Positions 37,310 to 47,465 are shown, numbered from the stretch's first letter. The stretch is 64,000 nt of DNA from Moritella yayanosii (GCF_900465055.1 NZ_LS483250.1:868001-932000), one strand, 5' to 3'. The notes: a model not told the origin generated them from the sequence alone. Numbers and translations: made by a program.

Positions 37310-38500
37310 CTAAAGCGTAAACGTTAAACTTACACCAACAACATTTTTATCATATTCAAACACGGTGTTCGTCGATTGGTTTTTATCCCATTCACCAAAG
37401 ACTGTAATTGCAAAATTCTGAGTTAAATCATAATTAAATTTTAGTGAATACCCATAGGTATCATCAACTCGTGATATGCCACTGTAGTCATCTTTATATT
37501 TATAGATACCGACAGAAGTATAATAATATGTCGCCCAGTAATGTCTCCAATCAGCCTGGTATTTTGTTTCTAGGACATAATCCCCCTCAACATCTGGATC
37601 TTTAGTTGCTTGAGATGTCGAAAATGTCAGCTGAGAATAAGTAAGTGGTCGCCACACCCCACCAATATTCCAGCTAAAACCGGTAAAATCATCACGACGG
37701 CCGTCAACAAATTCTTTTGCTTGAACACCTATTTTCATAAAACCATGTAAGATTGAAGAGGCTTCCCACTGCATGCCAAAAAGTGCCGTGTATACTTCCG
37801 AATCCCGATTGAATTCATCCGGTGCGTTGTATTCATAGCCAATTTTTTCAACATTAACTTCTATCACTGTATCTGTGTGTGCCCTAGTCGAATAATAAAA
37901 AGTAGAACCGAAAAAAAGCGAATCATAATTACTCCTTCTCGTTATTGCATAAAAGTTACGGTATTCTTTTTCATAATATTGAAGGTCAAAAACAAGTCGA
38001 CCTTTTGTTTGTTGAGCACCATACTCATAGGCTGCCGCAAGCGTGTTTATCCCATACAGAATTGGTTCAGCTGTAATTTCGAAATCTTTTTCAGTTTTTC
38101 CGGTCCCACGTGATTCAGTTAACCACTCACCTTTTACACTAAAGTCAATACGATGGGTATCATTTGGCTCTATATGAGCATTCATGCCCAGTTCAACATC
38201 GGTATAATTATCACGGCCACTTGTTTCGTAAATACCTTTTTCTGCTGTCATATCAAAGCTATAATAATTAATACCATCGTCCATTTTGAAATTAACTGAC
38301 GGCATAACAGCCATAATTACACTACTGATACCACTTCCTTGCTCGTTATAAATATTGTCATCATAGACAACACCGATTTCTAAAGATGGTTTAACAAATA
38401 AACCACCGTCAGTGATATGTGTATCAGGTATGTAAGCAAATACACCATCACTCAATAAAGCTAAACTAAACCAGTACAATTTGACGTTAAAGACTCTCAT
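37310..38500 (-). CDS. Outer-membrane beta-barrel protein of the exopolysaccharide cluster
   Basis: The 396-residue protein has a signal peptide ending about ...GVFA, then LFVKPSLEIGVVYDDNIY. That start is typical of the BBP2/EpsL-like barrel family. Alternating hydrophobic strands rich in Tyr and Phe continue to the end, which closes with VVGVSLTFTL, a barrel-type C-terminus. Such barrels occur in Wzx/Wzy clusters whose OPX protein lacks its own pore; a role as the export channel is inferred. It lies directly before the short OPX gene in transcription order. Confidence 0.8.
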   Translation of the reverse strand: MRVFNVKLYWFSLALLSDGVFAYIPDTHITDGGLFVKPSLEIGVVYDDNIYNEQGSGISSVIMAVMPSVNFKMDDGINYYSFDMTAEKGIYETSGRDNYTDVELGMNAHIEPNDTHRIDFSVKGEWLTESRGTGKTEKDFEITAEPILYGINTLAAAYEYGAQQTKGRLVFDLQYYEKEYRNFYAITRRSNYDSLFFGSTFYYSTRAHTDTVIEVNVEKIGYEYNAPDEFNRDSEVYTALFGMQWEASSILHGFMKIGVQAKEFVDGRRDDFTGFSWNIGGVWRPLTYSQLTFSTSQATKDPDVEGDYVLETKYQADWRHYWATYYYTSVGIYKYKDDYSGISRVDDTYGYSLKFNYDLTQNFAITVFGEWDKNQSTNTVFEYDKNVVGVSLTFTL

Positions 38501-38559
38501 TCAGACCGCTCCATTTGTACACTAATTCCTGCTGCATCATGATTTACCGCTACAAGTTA

Positions 38560-39999
38560 CTAATAAGTGTTCGACTTTTTTAAACAGGTCAGTATCGTTA
38601 ACATTAGAATTTTCAAGTCAAACCAAATTGACCACTGCAAAATATAATAAAGATCAAATTCAACACGTTTTTGCATTTTATCTAATGTATCCGTTTCTCC
38701 TCGCCAGCCACTGACTTGGGCCCAACCGGTGATCCCGGGTTTTACGTGATGACGTAACATATAAAATTGAATAAGTTTACGATACTCTTCGTTATGCGAT
38801 ACGGCATGAGGCCGTGGACCTACAACTGACATGTCACCCATCAATACATTAAAAAACTGAGGCAGCTCGTCGAGAGAGTTACGACGAAGAAAGGCACCAA
38901 AGGCGGTGACACGTTTATCATCTCTTGTAGCCTGCTTAACTTTTTCGTCAGATTCCATTACCGTCATACTTCTAAACTTGAGAACAGAAATTATTTCGCC
39001 TCGTAACCCATACCGACTTTGTTTAAATAATATCGGGCCTGGAGATGTCAGCTTTAACGTTATCGCGATGAGAATGTACACAGGAGAGAGCAGTATTATC
39101 GCAATTAGACTTACGGCGATATCTTCAAATCGTTTAAGCAATATTTTGGAGCCTAAATAAGGAGATTCAAAAATACTCAGTGCGTCAATTTGGCCTATAT
39201 GAGTCAGACGACCATGCATAACGTCTGATAACATAAACGCAGGAACGACATATACATCGACGGTGGTATCAGATAATAAATTGATAATTTCGGCGATGCG
39301 CTTTTCCGCTGAAATTGGTAATGTAATAAACAGGATATCTATTTCGCCATTTTTTGCGTCATTAATACATGTTGATATATCACTAATTACCGTTAACCCT
39401 TTAGGTAAACGGTCTGTTTCTCTATCATCAAAAAAGCCAACAAAATCAAAACCTAATTCGTCACAATGACTGATTTCATGATATAAATTAGCCCCTGTTG
39501 ACGTCGCGCCTAATATCGCCATTTTGCGAAGATTTATGCCGAGTTTACTGCGTACAACAGACCATTGGTGTTTTAATATTCGCCACGTAAAACAACTCAA
39601 AAATGACCCGAAAAACCAAGTATTTAAAACATAACTAGGTAAGTGAAATGAGTTTTCAAGCCATACTCCTATTCCAAAAAGTATAATAAATGAAGATATA
39701 AACACAGCAATAACCGTCATTAGCACTGTTATAAACCGGCCAACACGCCAACATTGATATAAATCAAGCGCTTCCGCTATATATAAAAAGACGACCAATG
39801 CGGTTAACGCAACAATAATATAGTCTTGTGTCATTTCAAGGCTATTACTATTAATTACAAATACTAAAGAAAATGTAATACAACTTAAATCTAAAAAACG
39901 ATAAATAAAATAATAATTATCAGAACTTACCTTAAATGTATTAACAGGTTTCAAAACACGATTCCTTAATAAATTTAAAGTAGACTCATTTTTAAACAA
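38560..39999 (-). CDS. Undecaprenyl-phosphate hexose phosphotransferase (WcaJ-like)
   Basis: The 479-residue polyprenyl sugar-phosphate transferase has four N-terminal membrane helices (about 25-135) and a CoA-binding-like Rossmann domain (KMAILGATSTGANLYHEI). A fifth membrane segment is near 290, followed by the catalytic domain. That domain has SPGPILFKQSRYGLRGEIISVLKFRSM, NSLDELPQFFNVLMGDMSVVGPRPHAV and GITGWAQVSGWRGETDTL. It starts repeat-unit synthesis by putting a hexose phosphate on undecaprenyl phosphate. The start codon would be TTG with a poor ribosome site, so the exact start is uncertain. Confidence 0.9.
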   Translation of the reverse strand: MFKNESTLNLLRNRVLKPVNTFKVSSDNYYFIYRFLDLSCITFSLVFVINSNSLEMTQDYIIVALTALVVFLYIAEALDLYQCWRVGRFITVLMTVIAVFISSFIILFGIGVWLENSFHLPSYVLNTWFFGSFLSCFTWRILKHQWSVVRSKLGINLRKMAILGATSTGANLYHEISHCDELGFDFVGFFDDRETDRLPKGLTVISDISTCINDAKNGEIDILFITLPISAEKRIAEIINLLSDTTVDVYVVPAFMLSDVMHGRLTHIGQIDALSIFESPYLGSKILLKRFEDIAVSLIAIILLSPVYILIAITLKLTSPGPILFKQSRYGLRGEIISVLKFRSMTVMESDEKVKQATRDDKRVTAFGAFLRRNSLDELPQFFNVLMGDMSVVGPRPHAVSHNEEYRKLIQFYMLRHHVKPGITGWAQVSGWRGETDTLDKMQKRVEFDLYYILQWSIWFDLKILMLTILTCLKKSNTY

Positions 40000-40224
40000 A
40001 ATGAACTACTGAGCTACAAAAACTTTCCGCCCATCCATTGAATATGTCATTGATAATCCGTTAATTGTTCTCTATTACTACAACATAATTAGGTTATATA
40101 AATACACATAGAATATTCCATTAACTATAGCAGTGATTTTTTTTATGGCCGTAACCTAGCGCGTTTGATAAAGACGCTAATTTTTATAAATGAATATAAC
40201 ACTACAGAGTAAAAAGCGGCGTTA

Positions 40225-41664
40225 CTACACTTGAAGTTTAATTTTTCGGTTTAACAAAAACGCTAACCCCCCAACAACTACAATCGGGAGAACTACATTC
40301 GCTATATTATAAAGGCTATTCAAAAAACTAAACGAATCATGTGGGTCGCTATTGGTTGATTCAAACAAAAGATTAACTAAACTAATCAATACTAATAAAG
40401 ACAATAGAACAAAATACTTCAACCTTTTAATTTTGAACACATAATAATGTAAAACATAAAAACATTGGAAATAATTAATGATAAAAGCCACAACTAGACT
40501 CATACACAACACTGTCATTTCACCCGTATAAACGCCGAGAATGATAGCGGATACGTTTACAATTGATGAGAATATACCGCAATAAAACATTTCTTTTGTC
40601 GCGCCCATCGCTTGATACACGCCCCCTGTAGAACTTAAAACCATTTGCACCGGAATAGACAGCGCCAATATTTTTAACAACTCACTTACAGCTAACCACT
40701 GCGAACCGAATAATATGAAAATGATATCATCGGCATACCAAAATATGATATTTGCTGTCAGTATTCCCAATACTGCAAGTTTATAAATTAATTGATAATA
40801 AGCAGAAAAAATGATATTTGGCTGGTGTTTATAACGTGTCAATACAGGTTGTAATGCGGGGTTTATTGCAAAAGTAAACAATTGCAGTGGATAACGCATA
40901 ATTTGGTAGGTCTTTTCATAAAAGCCTACGGTCGAGATCCCAAAATATTTAGCCACCAATAACGTGTCTAAATTCCGAGAGAAAAAATTAAGTACATTAA
41001 AACCGAGTTGAAATTTAGCCATCGCTAATAACGGCAGAATACTGGCTATCTGAGTGCCAAATTTTGCTTGGCCTATTTCTGTCTGAACGGAGTAATGGTA
41101 ATAAAATACAAATCGGCCTACCGGTGTGACCAACAGTTTAATCGCTAACGCCACGACGCCAAAACCGAGAAAATAAAGCAGAATACAGACCATTAATGCC
41201 ATTATTTCAGCCAACATCTCAGCTTTACCAATAATAATAAATTTGGTGTCTTTTTGTAATGAAGCCAAAGGCAACATTGCTAGCGCTGAAAAAAATACAT
41301 TCAACGCTAATACATATGTTAACAAGTTAACGTTAGTTAATTGAAGCCAGTTCGCCAATACCGGCATAAGATAAATGAATAATAACGTCAGTGATATACC
41401 AATAATAAGCGTGGCAGTAAATATACCATCACGCTGATTAACTGAGATAGTTTCTTGGTGAATAATTGCCGGAGCAAGGCCTGATGTGGCTAATAATTGA
41501 AAAAACAGAATTAACACTTGTAATGCCGCTAAGGTACCAAAATCTTCTGGTGTGAATAAACGAGATAAAATAGATAAAGAGGTGATTTGAAGCAGATAAA
41601 GCGAATATTTTCCAATGAGACTGTGACGGATCCCTTTATTCAACTCTTGATTGATTTTACTCAT
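40225..41664 (-). CDS. Wzx-type polysaccharide flippase (PST family)
   Basis: The 479-residue, very hydrophobic protein has about 12-14 membrane helices and the N-terminal pattern GKYSLYLLQITSLSILSRLFTPEDFGTLAAL of the MATE/PST flippases. It turns lipid-linked repeat units over the inner membrane. It lies between the polymerase gene and the WcaJ-like gene. After it, 225 bp (40000-40224) hold no recognisable gene and may contain a promoter for the downstream genes. Confidence 0.88.
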   Translation of the reverse strand: MSKINQELNKGIRHSLIGKYSLYLLQITSLSILSRLFTPEDFGTLAALQVLILFFQLLATSGLAPAIIHQETISVNQRDGIFTATLIIGISLTLLFIYLMPVLANWLQLTNVNLLTYVLALNVFFSALAMLPLASLQKDTKFIIIGKAEMLAEIMALMVCILLYFLGFGVVALAIKLLVTPVGRFVFYYHYSVQTEIGQAKFGTQIASILPLLAMAKFQLGFNVLNFFSRNLDTLLVAKYFGISTVGFYEKTYQIMRYPLQLFTFAINPALQPVLTRYKHQPNIIFSAYYQLIYKLAVLGILTANIIFWYADDIIFILFGSQWLAVSELLKILALSIPVQMVLSSTGGVYQAMGATKEMFYCGIFSSIVNVSAIILGVYTGEMTVLCMSLVVAFIINYFQCFYVLHYYVFKIKRLKYFVLLSLLVLISLVNLLFESTNSDPHDSFSFLNSLYNIANVVLPIVVVGGLAFLLNRKIKLQV

Positions 41665-41701
41665 TAGTATAGTACCTGTTTCGAAGCAGATAATTAATTA
41701 A

Positions 41702-42958
41702 TCAGGTGCCGTTGATTAATTCACATTCATTGTTAACTTCATGTCTAACTTGATAAATTCCTGATGAAATTATTATTACGACCATTAAAAACCATGCTAT
41801 GTTCACATCTCTAAATATACTTGACTCTGTTATATTGTGGAGGATAGGGATAATAAGTGCAGCATGTAAATATTTATTCTCAGACTTTAACATTGATACA
41901 ATTAAAAATATAAATATAAACAACGAACCAACAACGCCAAATTGTAATAATAATTGTAGATAACCATTATGTGCTGATGATACATACTGCAAAAAACTAT
42001 ATTTATCATCGAATACGAACGGTATTACACCCACACCAAAATAACTACCATAACCATAACCCAGTGTTATTGCGTCAAAAAATCCAAGATCATAATACAG
42101 TGCATCCCATATAACCCCTCGGCCAGTAAGAAAATCATCATCCACGTATAATGCAATATGCTGGTAATCATTAATATGATAACTAATCCCCGGAATTAAA
42201 ATGAACACACTAAAAAAAATTACAGCTAACGAGGAGGTTATTAGTTTTATTTTAAACAAGCTAAGTTGTGTCATCAAAATATAGATGACACAAAGTACGA
42301 TACTTGTTTTACTTTGTGTTAATAAAAGTAACATAAAAAGTAACACAAGCATTCCATTTAAAAATTTACTGTTTATATTAAATGATTTAGTCCACATGTG
42401 ACTTATAACGATCAGAACAACTAAGTTGACACCCATCGTGTTTTTAGATTTTGAATAGCCAGCCAGTTGGAGACTTTCATTTAATCCTATGCCTTGTAAA
42501 ACGGCTAACAGCACCATGAGAATACATATAATCACTGCAAGCTTAAGATTTAACTCAATACTTTTATGGTAATAAGAAAAACACAGTCCTACCGATAGTG
42601 ATATACAAAATAAAACTTGAAATATTGCACGTTTCATTGAAATAAATGGATAATTTGACCAACTAGCACTCATCAAAGCAACAGCACAAATGACCATTAA
42701 GAAAAATGTTTTATATATTATTACTGGTTTTAATTTATTTATTTCGGTGTTTATTAAAAATCTAAACGAAAAAAACATGAATACAAAAATCCAAAAGACT
42801 TGTTTAAATGTATTACTCTGAGCTAGGCTATTAGTAAGCACATCCAATTCATGGTCCACAGCGCTCATTTTATTTGAAAAGTCAGGTGCGAAAACACCTA
42901 GACAAAACAACAGCATGAGTAATAATCCATATTTTTCAAGCCACATAAAAACATTCAT
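41702..42958 (-). CDS. Wzy/O-antigen ligase-family polymerase
   Basis: The 418-residue membrane protein has about 10-12 helices and a large periplasmic loop (about residues 280-335). The loop contains DDDFLTGRGVIWDALY and ...YVSSAHNGYLQLLLQFG, the GRG...W and H/S-hNxxL pattern of the PF04932 (O-antigen ligase/Wzy) family. In this context, next to a flippase and Wzc-like protein, it is most likely the polymerase rather than a ligase. First gene of the - strand cluster. It is divergent from the beta-helix gene with 193 bp between. Confidence 0.85.
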   Translation of the reverse strand: MNVFMWLEKYGLLLMLLFCLGVFAPDFSNKMSAVDHELDVLTNSLAQSNTFKQVFWIFVFMFFSFRFLINTEINKLKPVIIYKTFFLMVICAVALMSASWSNYPFISMKRAIFQVLFCISLSVGLCFSYYHKSIELNLKLAVIICILMVLLAVLQGIGLNESLQLAGYSKSKNTMGVNLVVLIVISHMWTKSFNINSKFLNGMLVLLFMLLLLTQSKTSIVLCVIYILMTQLSLFKIKLITSSLAVIFFSVFILIPGISYHINDYQHIALYVDDDFLTGRGVIWDALYYDLGFFDAITLGYGYGSYFGVGVIPFVFDDKYSFLQYVSSAHNGYLQLLLQFGVVGSLFIFIFLIVSMLKSENKYLHAALIIPILHNITESSIFRDVNIAWFLMVVIIISSGIYQVRHEVNNECELINGT

Positions 42959-43151
42959 AAAAAATCCAACTAGGAAGTTATAATACCGTGAATATGTAGG
43001 TACTATTTTATTTTAGATAATCGCATAACAATTAATTCAGCATAAATATGATATTAGACGCTAGGTAAGAATTTGGCATTACATTAGCAGTCAAGGTGAG
43101 TCTAATGCGCTATCCTTAACACAGTTACATTACCCTGCGGCAAGGTTAGGT

Positions 43152-44255
43152 ATGATGTATAACGTTATTAATCGATATAAAAACAAAGTATCTTGGTTTA
43201 TATCAATTTTATGTATAGCTATTTTTTCCATCCCGGCAAATTCTGAATCAATAAATACCGAACGTGAGTGTACAAAAATAATTACAATGGGAAACAAGAA
43301 GTTATCGAATTCTATACCCTCGTTTGCGAAACTTAGTCTCGCTTTAGAACAATATATTGAGGGTGATATAATCTGTCTTGCTGATAAACGGCAGCCTGCC
43401 ATTATGATTGAAGACTTCGATAGTGGCAGTAAGCCGCTAATAATACGTCCTTTGCATTACCTTGGCACCACCATTAAAAGTAGGCATTACACAGGAACAG
43501 GGATAACGATAAAACACTCTAATGGCATTATTATCGAGGGTTTAATTATAACCGGTGGCTTAAACGCAATTCTGATACAAGATTCATCAAATATTTCACT
43601 TTTATCAAATCGGGTCTTTAATACGGGTAATCAAGCCATATCGATAAAACCACGGTATTACGGTGGTAAGCACTATATAATTGAAGATAACATCATATTT
43701 AATACTGGGTTGCTCAATCCCCGCTTTGGAGAGGGCATATATATCGGGGATGGTTCCTACACTCAAGACAGACGTCGATTGAAAATACAGTACACAGTGA
43801 GTGACGTAATGATACGAAATAACATTATTCATCACACTGGAAATGAAGCGATTGACGTAAAATCAAATGCCTACAATGTAAAAATAATCCGTAATAGCAT
43901 TAACCATATTAATTTAAAATTTAACGCTGCAATCACCATCGCGACTGAATCATCCTTTGCACCGCTTGGCGGATATCAAGTTGTAGATAATGTGATCGCA
44001 AATATCACTAATCGTTCAGGCTATCGACCAATAGGTATTGCAGCTGGACATGGTGATGCCATCATTAAAGACAATCTGATTATTGATGAGAATGAAAATT
44101 TCATCGCAATTTGTCTATTCACTACTTTTTTAAATCCTAAACTAAATCACGTTATATTAGAAAATAATCAATTAATTGGTACCGGAGTACCATTTTCTGA
44201 CGCATGTACTGGCGGGACTAACAACAACGCTAAAGCAGTGACCACATTTAAATAA
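43152..44255 (+). CDS. Secreted right-handed beta-helix protein
   Basis: The 367-residue protein has a signal peptide (FISILCIAIFSIPANS) and a repetitive parallel beta-helix pattern from about 80 to 350. The recurrent motifs include IIIEGLIITGG, ISLLSNRVFNTG, YIIEDNIIFNTG, VMIRNNIIHHTGNEAIDV and AIIKDNLIID. This is the PbH1/NosD-like fold seen in polysaccharide lyases, epimerases and some binding proteins. It sits divergently next to the polymerase gene, so modification or cleavage of the exported polymer is plausible. I cannot identify catalytic residues. AAGG 6 nt before the ATG supports the start. Confidence 0.75.
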   Translation: MMYNVINRYKNKVSWFISILCIAIFSIPANSESINTERECTKIITMGNKKLSNSIPSFAKLSLALEQYIEGDIICLADKRQPAIMIEDFDSGSKPLIIRPLHYLGTTIKSRHYTGTGITIKHSNGIIIEGLIITGGLNAILIQDSSNISLLSNRVFNTGNQAISIKPRYYGGKHYIIEDNIIFNTGLLNPRFGEGIYIGDGSYTQDRRRLKIQYTVSDVMIRNNIIHHTGNEAIDVKSNAYNVKIIRNSINHINLKFNAAITIATESSFAPLGGYQVVDNVIANITNRSGYRPIGIAAGHGDAIIKDNLIIDENENFIAICLFTTFLNPKLNHVILENNQLIGTGVPFSDACTGGTNNNAKAVTTFK

Positions 44256-44265
44256 CTCTTTTAAA

Positions 44266-44808
44266 TCACCAAATTCTTACACGGCCGGTATCTACATGGA
44301 CAAAACCTGATTTAGGGTAGTAACCTACGCCCCCTAGTTTTAACGATATAGCAGCATCACGTAAATGCGATATGTTCACATCAGGTATTGCGATATCAAT
44401 TGCCATACCTCGCATATGATAGCTTTTGGTGGCAACAGCACTACTTTTTCTTGCTAACATTTCGTTAGTTTTAGGTGATCGATAGCCCGAAATAACATGA
44501 AATTCATCAGCAACATTCAATGTTTTATTAAGCTGATATAGCAGCTCGTATAGACGCTTGTCCATCGGTGCAGATAAATTTTGTCTGTGGTCACGCAATA
44601 AGTGGCTGAAATTTTCGAGTGTATTTTGTTGATACAAACCATCAATCCAGAAATTCCCCTCGCTACGTTCTCTCGTGTGAATATTATAAAAACCTAATTT
44701 TTTAATACCGAGTACACTTTGACTTGCTTGAACTGGCATAACTGAATATGCAGCTAATCCGCCTAAACCTATTAACACCTTTCTACGTGTTGGACATACT
44801 ATTGACAC
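44266..44808 (-). CDS. YcbK-like DUF882/M15 zinc peptidase, Tat-exported
   Basis: The 180-residue protein starts with a twin-arginine signal (PTRRKVLIGLGGLAAYSVMPVQA). The catalytic domain has SGYRSPKTNEML, SYHMRGMAIDIAI (HxxxxxxD zinc ligands) and GFVHVDTGRVRIW. Those match the DUF882/peptidase M15 family of E. coli YcbK, thought to act on peptidoglycan. It follows the YcbB-like gene at 44878-46191 with 69 bp between, copying the ycbB-ycbK order. Confidence 0.87.
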   Translation of the reverse strand: MSIVCPTRRKVLIGLGGLAAYSVMPVQASQSVLGIKKLGFYNIHTRERSEGNFWIDGLYQQNTLENFSHLLRDHRQNLSAPMDKRLYELLYQLNKTLNVADEFHVISGYRSPKTNEMLARKSSAVATKSYHMRGMAIDIAIPDVNISHLRDAAISLKLGGVGYYPKSGFVHVDTGRVRIW

Positions 44809-44877
44809 TCAACCACCTTGGACGCTTTTTATACAGAAGCAGGGGAATGTATATGCAAATTACGACTTGATCAAGTT

Positions 44878-46191
44878 TTATCTCTGCAAAGCATATATGT
44901 CGTCACGAAATTGGCTTAATCCGCTGTCATCAATCCATGCTGTCCAATAAACCAAGTGAACGGGCAAAACATCATTTAAAGGGAACCATTTGGTTGTTTC
45001 TCGGGTAGTTTTTAGTCGTGACCATAGCGGCTTATTATCAACTAGACTGTTTGCTATCCAATTGGCTAATTCATCAACTTTCTCAATTCGGATACACCCA
45101 GACGACAATGCCCGGTTTGCATTACTAAATAATTGCGGATTATTTGTATCATGTAGGTAAACACTAAAATCATTAGGAAAATAGAATTTATAACGACCAA
45201 GCGCATTTTTGGTACCGGGCATTTGCTCGAGTCGATACGGAAATTGGCCATAGGCAAGTTTCTGCCACTCTTGAGGGGATTTTTCTATTGTTTGGTTTTG
45301 ATAGTTAAACACCTTAAAATTACGCTGGCTAAAAAATTCACCATTCATTTTTACTTTCGGTAATAAGTCGTCTTCTAAAATACTCCGAGGCACTCGCCAA
45401 CTCGGATTAATGACCATACTACTGATTTGACTTGTTAATATTGGTGTAGGCTTTTTAGGTTTTCCAACGATCACACGCGAACGCAGCGCTATTTTACCGT
45501 TATCGCTGAGTAGTAATTCATAAGCGGGAATGTTTACAAGTAAATATCGATCACTAAGATTAGCCATAAAATGGATTTTTTCTTCCATATTTTTCTGTAA
45601 TAATGCGGCTCGACGCTGAGGATTAATATTTAACCATTTTAAAGTATCAGGACCAATAATCGCATCTGCTTTAAGGCCATGACGGCGTTGAAAATTGCGA
45701 ACCGCAACCGCCATCTCGACGGTATAAACATCAGATGGACGTAGTGACTCTTCACTGTCGCCGAGTAAAATAAGTCTTGAATGGATCTCATGTACCGCAG
45801 CACTACTATCACCGGGATGTAATAGACGTGAAAGCGCAATATCATCCCAGCTATATTGCACTGAAAGCCAATTTAAATAACGCGTACGACTCGAAAATTG
45901 CAGTACTTGTTTGGATACTGGTACGTCACTAACAGCATCAATTTTTGGTAATAGATTATCTGCTTGTATATTACGATGATTCACATATGCATAGTGTTCA
46001 TCGCTGACTGTATCCATGCTATTTGTCATATGCGTTGTTTTACCAAGCATCGACACTTGATGATGCGGTAAAGCTGACGCATGATAACTAATTGATGATA
46101 TCATAATAAACAATAAAGAAGATTTCATATTGTTGTTATCAGTGAGTTTTTGTATAATTTTCAATCTCTTAAAAAGATAATTCTTATACAT
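44878..46191 (-). CDS. YcbB-like L,D-transpeptidase
   Basis: The 437-residue protein has a hydrophobic segment (about 22-40) that serves as signal or anchor. A peptidoglycan-binding repeat follows (about 125-180, including YTVEMAVAVRNFQRRHGL). The YkuD domain has HDTNNPQLF and ALSSGCIRI with nucleophile Cys366. The Ser in place of the usual His of SHGC is not unusual in YcbB-type enzymes. GGGAG before the ATG at 46191 supports the long start; a second Met at 46128 would give a tidier signal but has no ribosome site. Confidence 0.88.
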   Translation of the reverse strand: MYKNYLFKRLKIIQKLTDNNNMKSSLLFIMISSISYHASALPHHQVSMLGKTTHMTNSMDTVSDEHYAYVNHRNIQADNLLPKIDAVSDVPVSKQVLQFSSRTRYLNWLSVQYSWDDIALSRLLHPGDSSAAVHEIHSRLILLGDSEESLRPSDVYTVEMAVAVRNFQRRHGLKADAIIGPDTLKWLNINPQRRAALLQKNMEEKIHFMANLSDRYLLVNIPAYELLLSDNGKIALRSRVIVGKPKKPTPILTSQISSMVINPSWRVPRSILEDDLLPKVKMNGEFFSQRNFKVFNYQNQTIEKSPQEWQKLAYGQFPYRLEQMPGTKNALGRYKFYFPNDFSVYLHDTNNPQLFSNANRALSSGCIRIEKVDELANWIANSLVDNKPLWSRLKTTRETTKWFPLNDVLPVHLVYWTAWIDDSGLSQFRDDIYALQR

Positions 46192-46301
46192 AATAGTCTC
46201 CCAATGAGCATGAATTAAGTATGGTTAATAAATATCAACTCACCAACATTTTTATCTTTTTATACGTTAAAATATCCCTCTTTAAATAAGCATGAGGCTA
46301 T

Positions 46302-46769
46302 ATGCCAAACAATATTACAATATGGGTTGATGCGGATGCATGCCCTACTCCAATGAAAGAAATTCTCTTTCGTGCTGCAGTACGTGTAAAAATACCACTC
46401 GTATTCGTCGCAAATCACTGGATACGCGTACCAGCTTCTCCTTATATATCAATGACCCAAGTACCTTCTGGATTTGATGTTGCAGATGACCACATCGTAT
46501 TAAAAGTCGCTAAAGATGATCTTGTTATTACCTCTGACATTCCATTAGCTGCTGAGGTTATCGAAAAAGGGGCGCATGTGATAACCTCACGTGGCGAAAA
46601 ATATACATTAAGCAATATTCGTCAACGTTTAAACATGCGTGATTTCATGGACACAATGCGAGCGAGTGGCGAGATGACTGGTGGTCCACCAGCATTAGGG
46701 TCAAAAGATAAACAAGCATTTGGCAATGCGCTTGATCAGTACCTCGCGAAATACGCAAACAAAGCATAA
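46302..46769 (+). CDS. UPF0178 (YaiI/DUF188) protein
   Basis: The 155-residue protein has [20 protein letters not shown] at the N-terminus, then [20 protein letters not shown] and the C-terminal [20 protein letters not shown]. These are the full signature of the YaiI/YqxD family, a PIN/NYN-like fold with acidic residues suited to metal binding. No reaction is established. It lies before a NYN-domain gene; both may act on RNA. Confidence 0.9.
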   Translation: MPNNITIWVDADACPTPMKEILFRAAVRVKIPLVFVANHWIRVPASPYISMTQVPSGFDVADDHIVLKVAKDDLVITSDIPLAAEVIEKGAHVITSRGEKYTLSNIRQRLNMRDFMDTMRASGEMTGGPPALGSKDKQAFGNALDQYLAKYANKA

Positions 46770-46820
46770 TCCATTATCATAGAACTAAATAAATCCACCG
46801 CGGAATAACAGGAGTTGCAC

Positions 46821-47294
46821 GTGCAAAAAATAGCCGTATTTGTTGACGTACAGAATATCTATTACACCACTCGCCAGACTTATGGGCGTCAGTTTAATTA
46901 CCGCAAGCTCTGGCAGCATTTATTATTACAAGGTGACGTTGTCACTGCTTATGCTTATGCGATTGACAAAGGTGATAATCAGCAACGTAAATTCCAAGAT
47001 GCACTCAAACATATTGGTTTCGATGTGAAATTAAAACCCTTTATCCAACGCAGTGATGGCAGCGCAAAAGGTGATTGGGATGTTGGCATTACTATTGATG
47101 TACTACAAGTCGCAGAGTCAGTCGATACTGTCGTCCTGCTCTCTGGTGATGGTGACTTTGCGATCCTGCTTGATACGATAAAAGCCCGTCATCAGGTCAG
47201 AGCTGAAGTTTACGGTGTGCCAGCCCTAACAGCAAATGCATTAATAAATAGTGCCACGGTATTCAACCCTATTTATGAAGATTTCTTATTGTAG
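46821..47294 (+). CDS. NYN-domain (LabA/DUF88-like) protein
   Basis: The 157-residue protein is a NYN domain: IAVFVDVQNIYYTTRQTYG with the first acidic residue, then GDWDVGITIDVLQVAESVDTVVLLSGDGDF with the other acids. These domains are PIN-like predicted ribonucleases. The GTG at 46821 has CAGGAG 6 nt upstream and is preferred to an in-frame TTG at 46815. It follows the UPF0178 gene by about 50 bp in the same direction. Confidence 0.83.
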   Translation: MQKIAVFVDVQNIYYTTRQTYGRQFNYRKLWQHLLLQGDVVTAYAYAIDKGDNQQRKFQDALKHIGFDVKLKPFIQRSDGSAKGDWDVGITIDVLQVAESVDTVVLLSGDGDFAILLDTIKARHQVRAEVYGVPALTANALINSATVFNPIYEDFLL

Positions 47295-47465
47295 ACTATC
47301 CACTCTTGCTAGTTGAAAGTTGATCGTAGACAGTTGCTAATGCCACAGGCGCTTTCGTCCAAATATCGCTCTCATGCGCTTGCACTGCAGATGTTGTTAT
47401 TCACGTTTTTTACACATGTTCGATGTTAGGTTTACGGTTTCTACACGGGCTAGCTAAGATTCAAC

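Noticed and set aside
40000-40224. Possible JUMPstart/ops element before the WcaJ-like gene (GGGCGG followed later by GTAGCTC on the - strand).
   Set aside because: The core GGCGGTAG is not present as a continuous sequence; the match is too weak to call.
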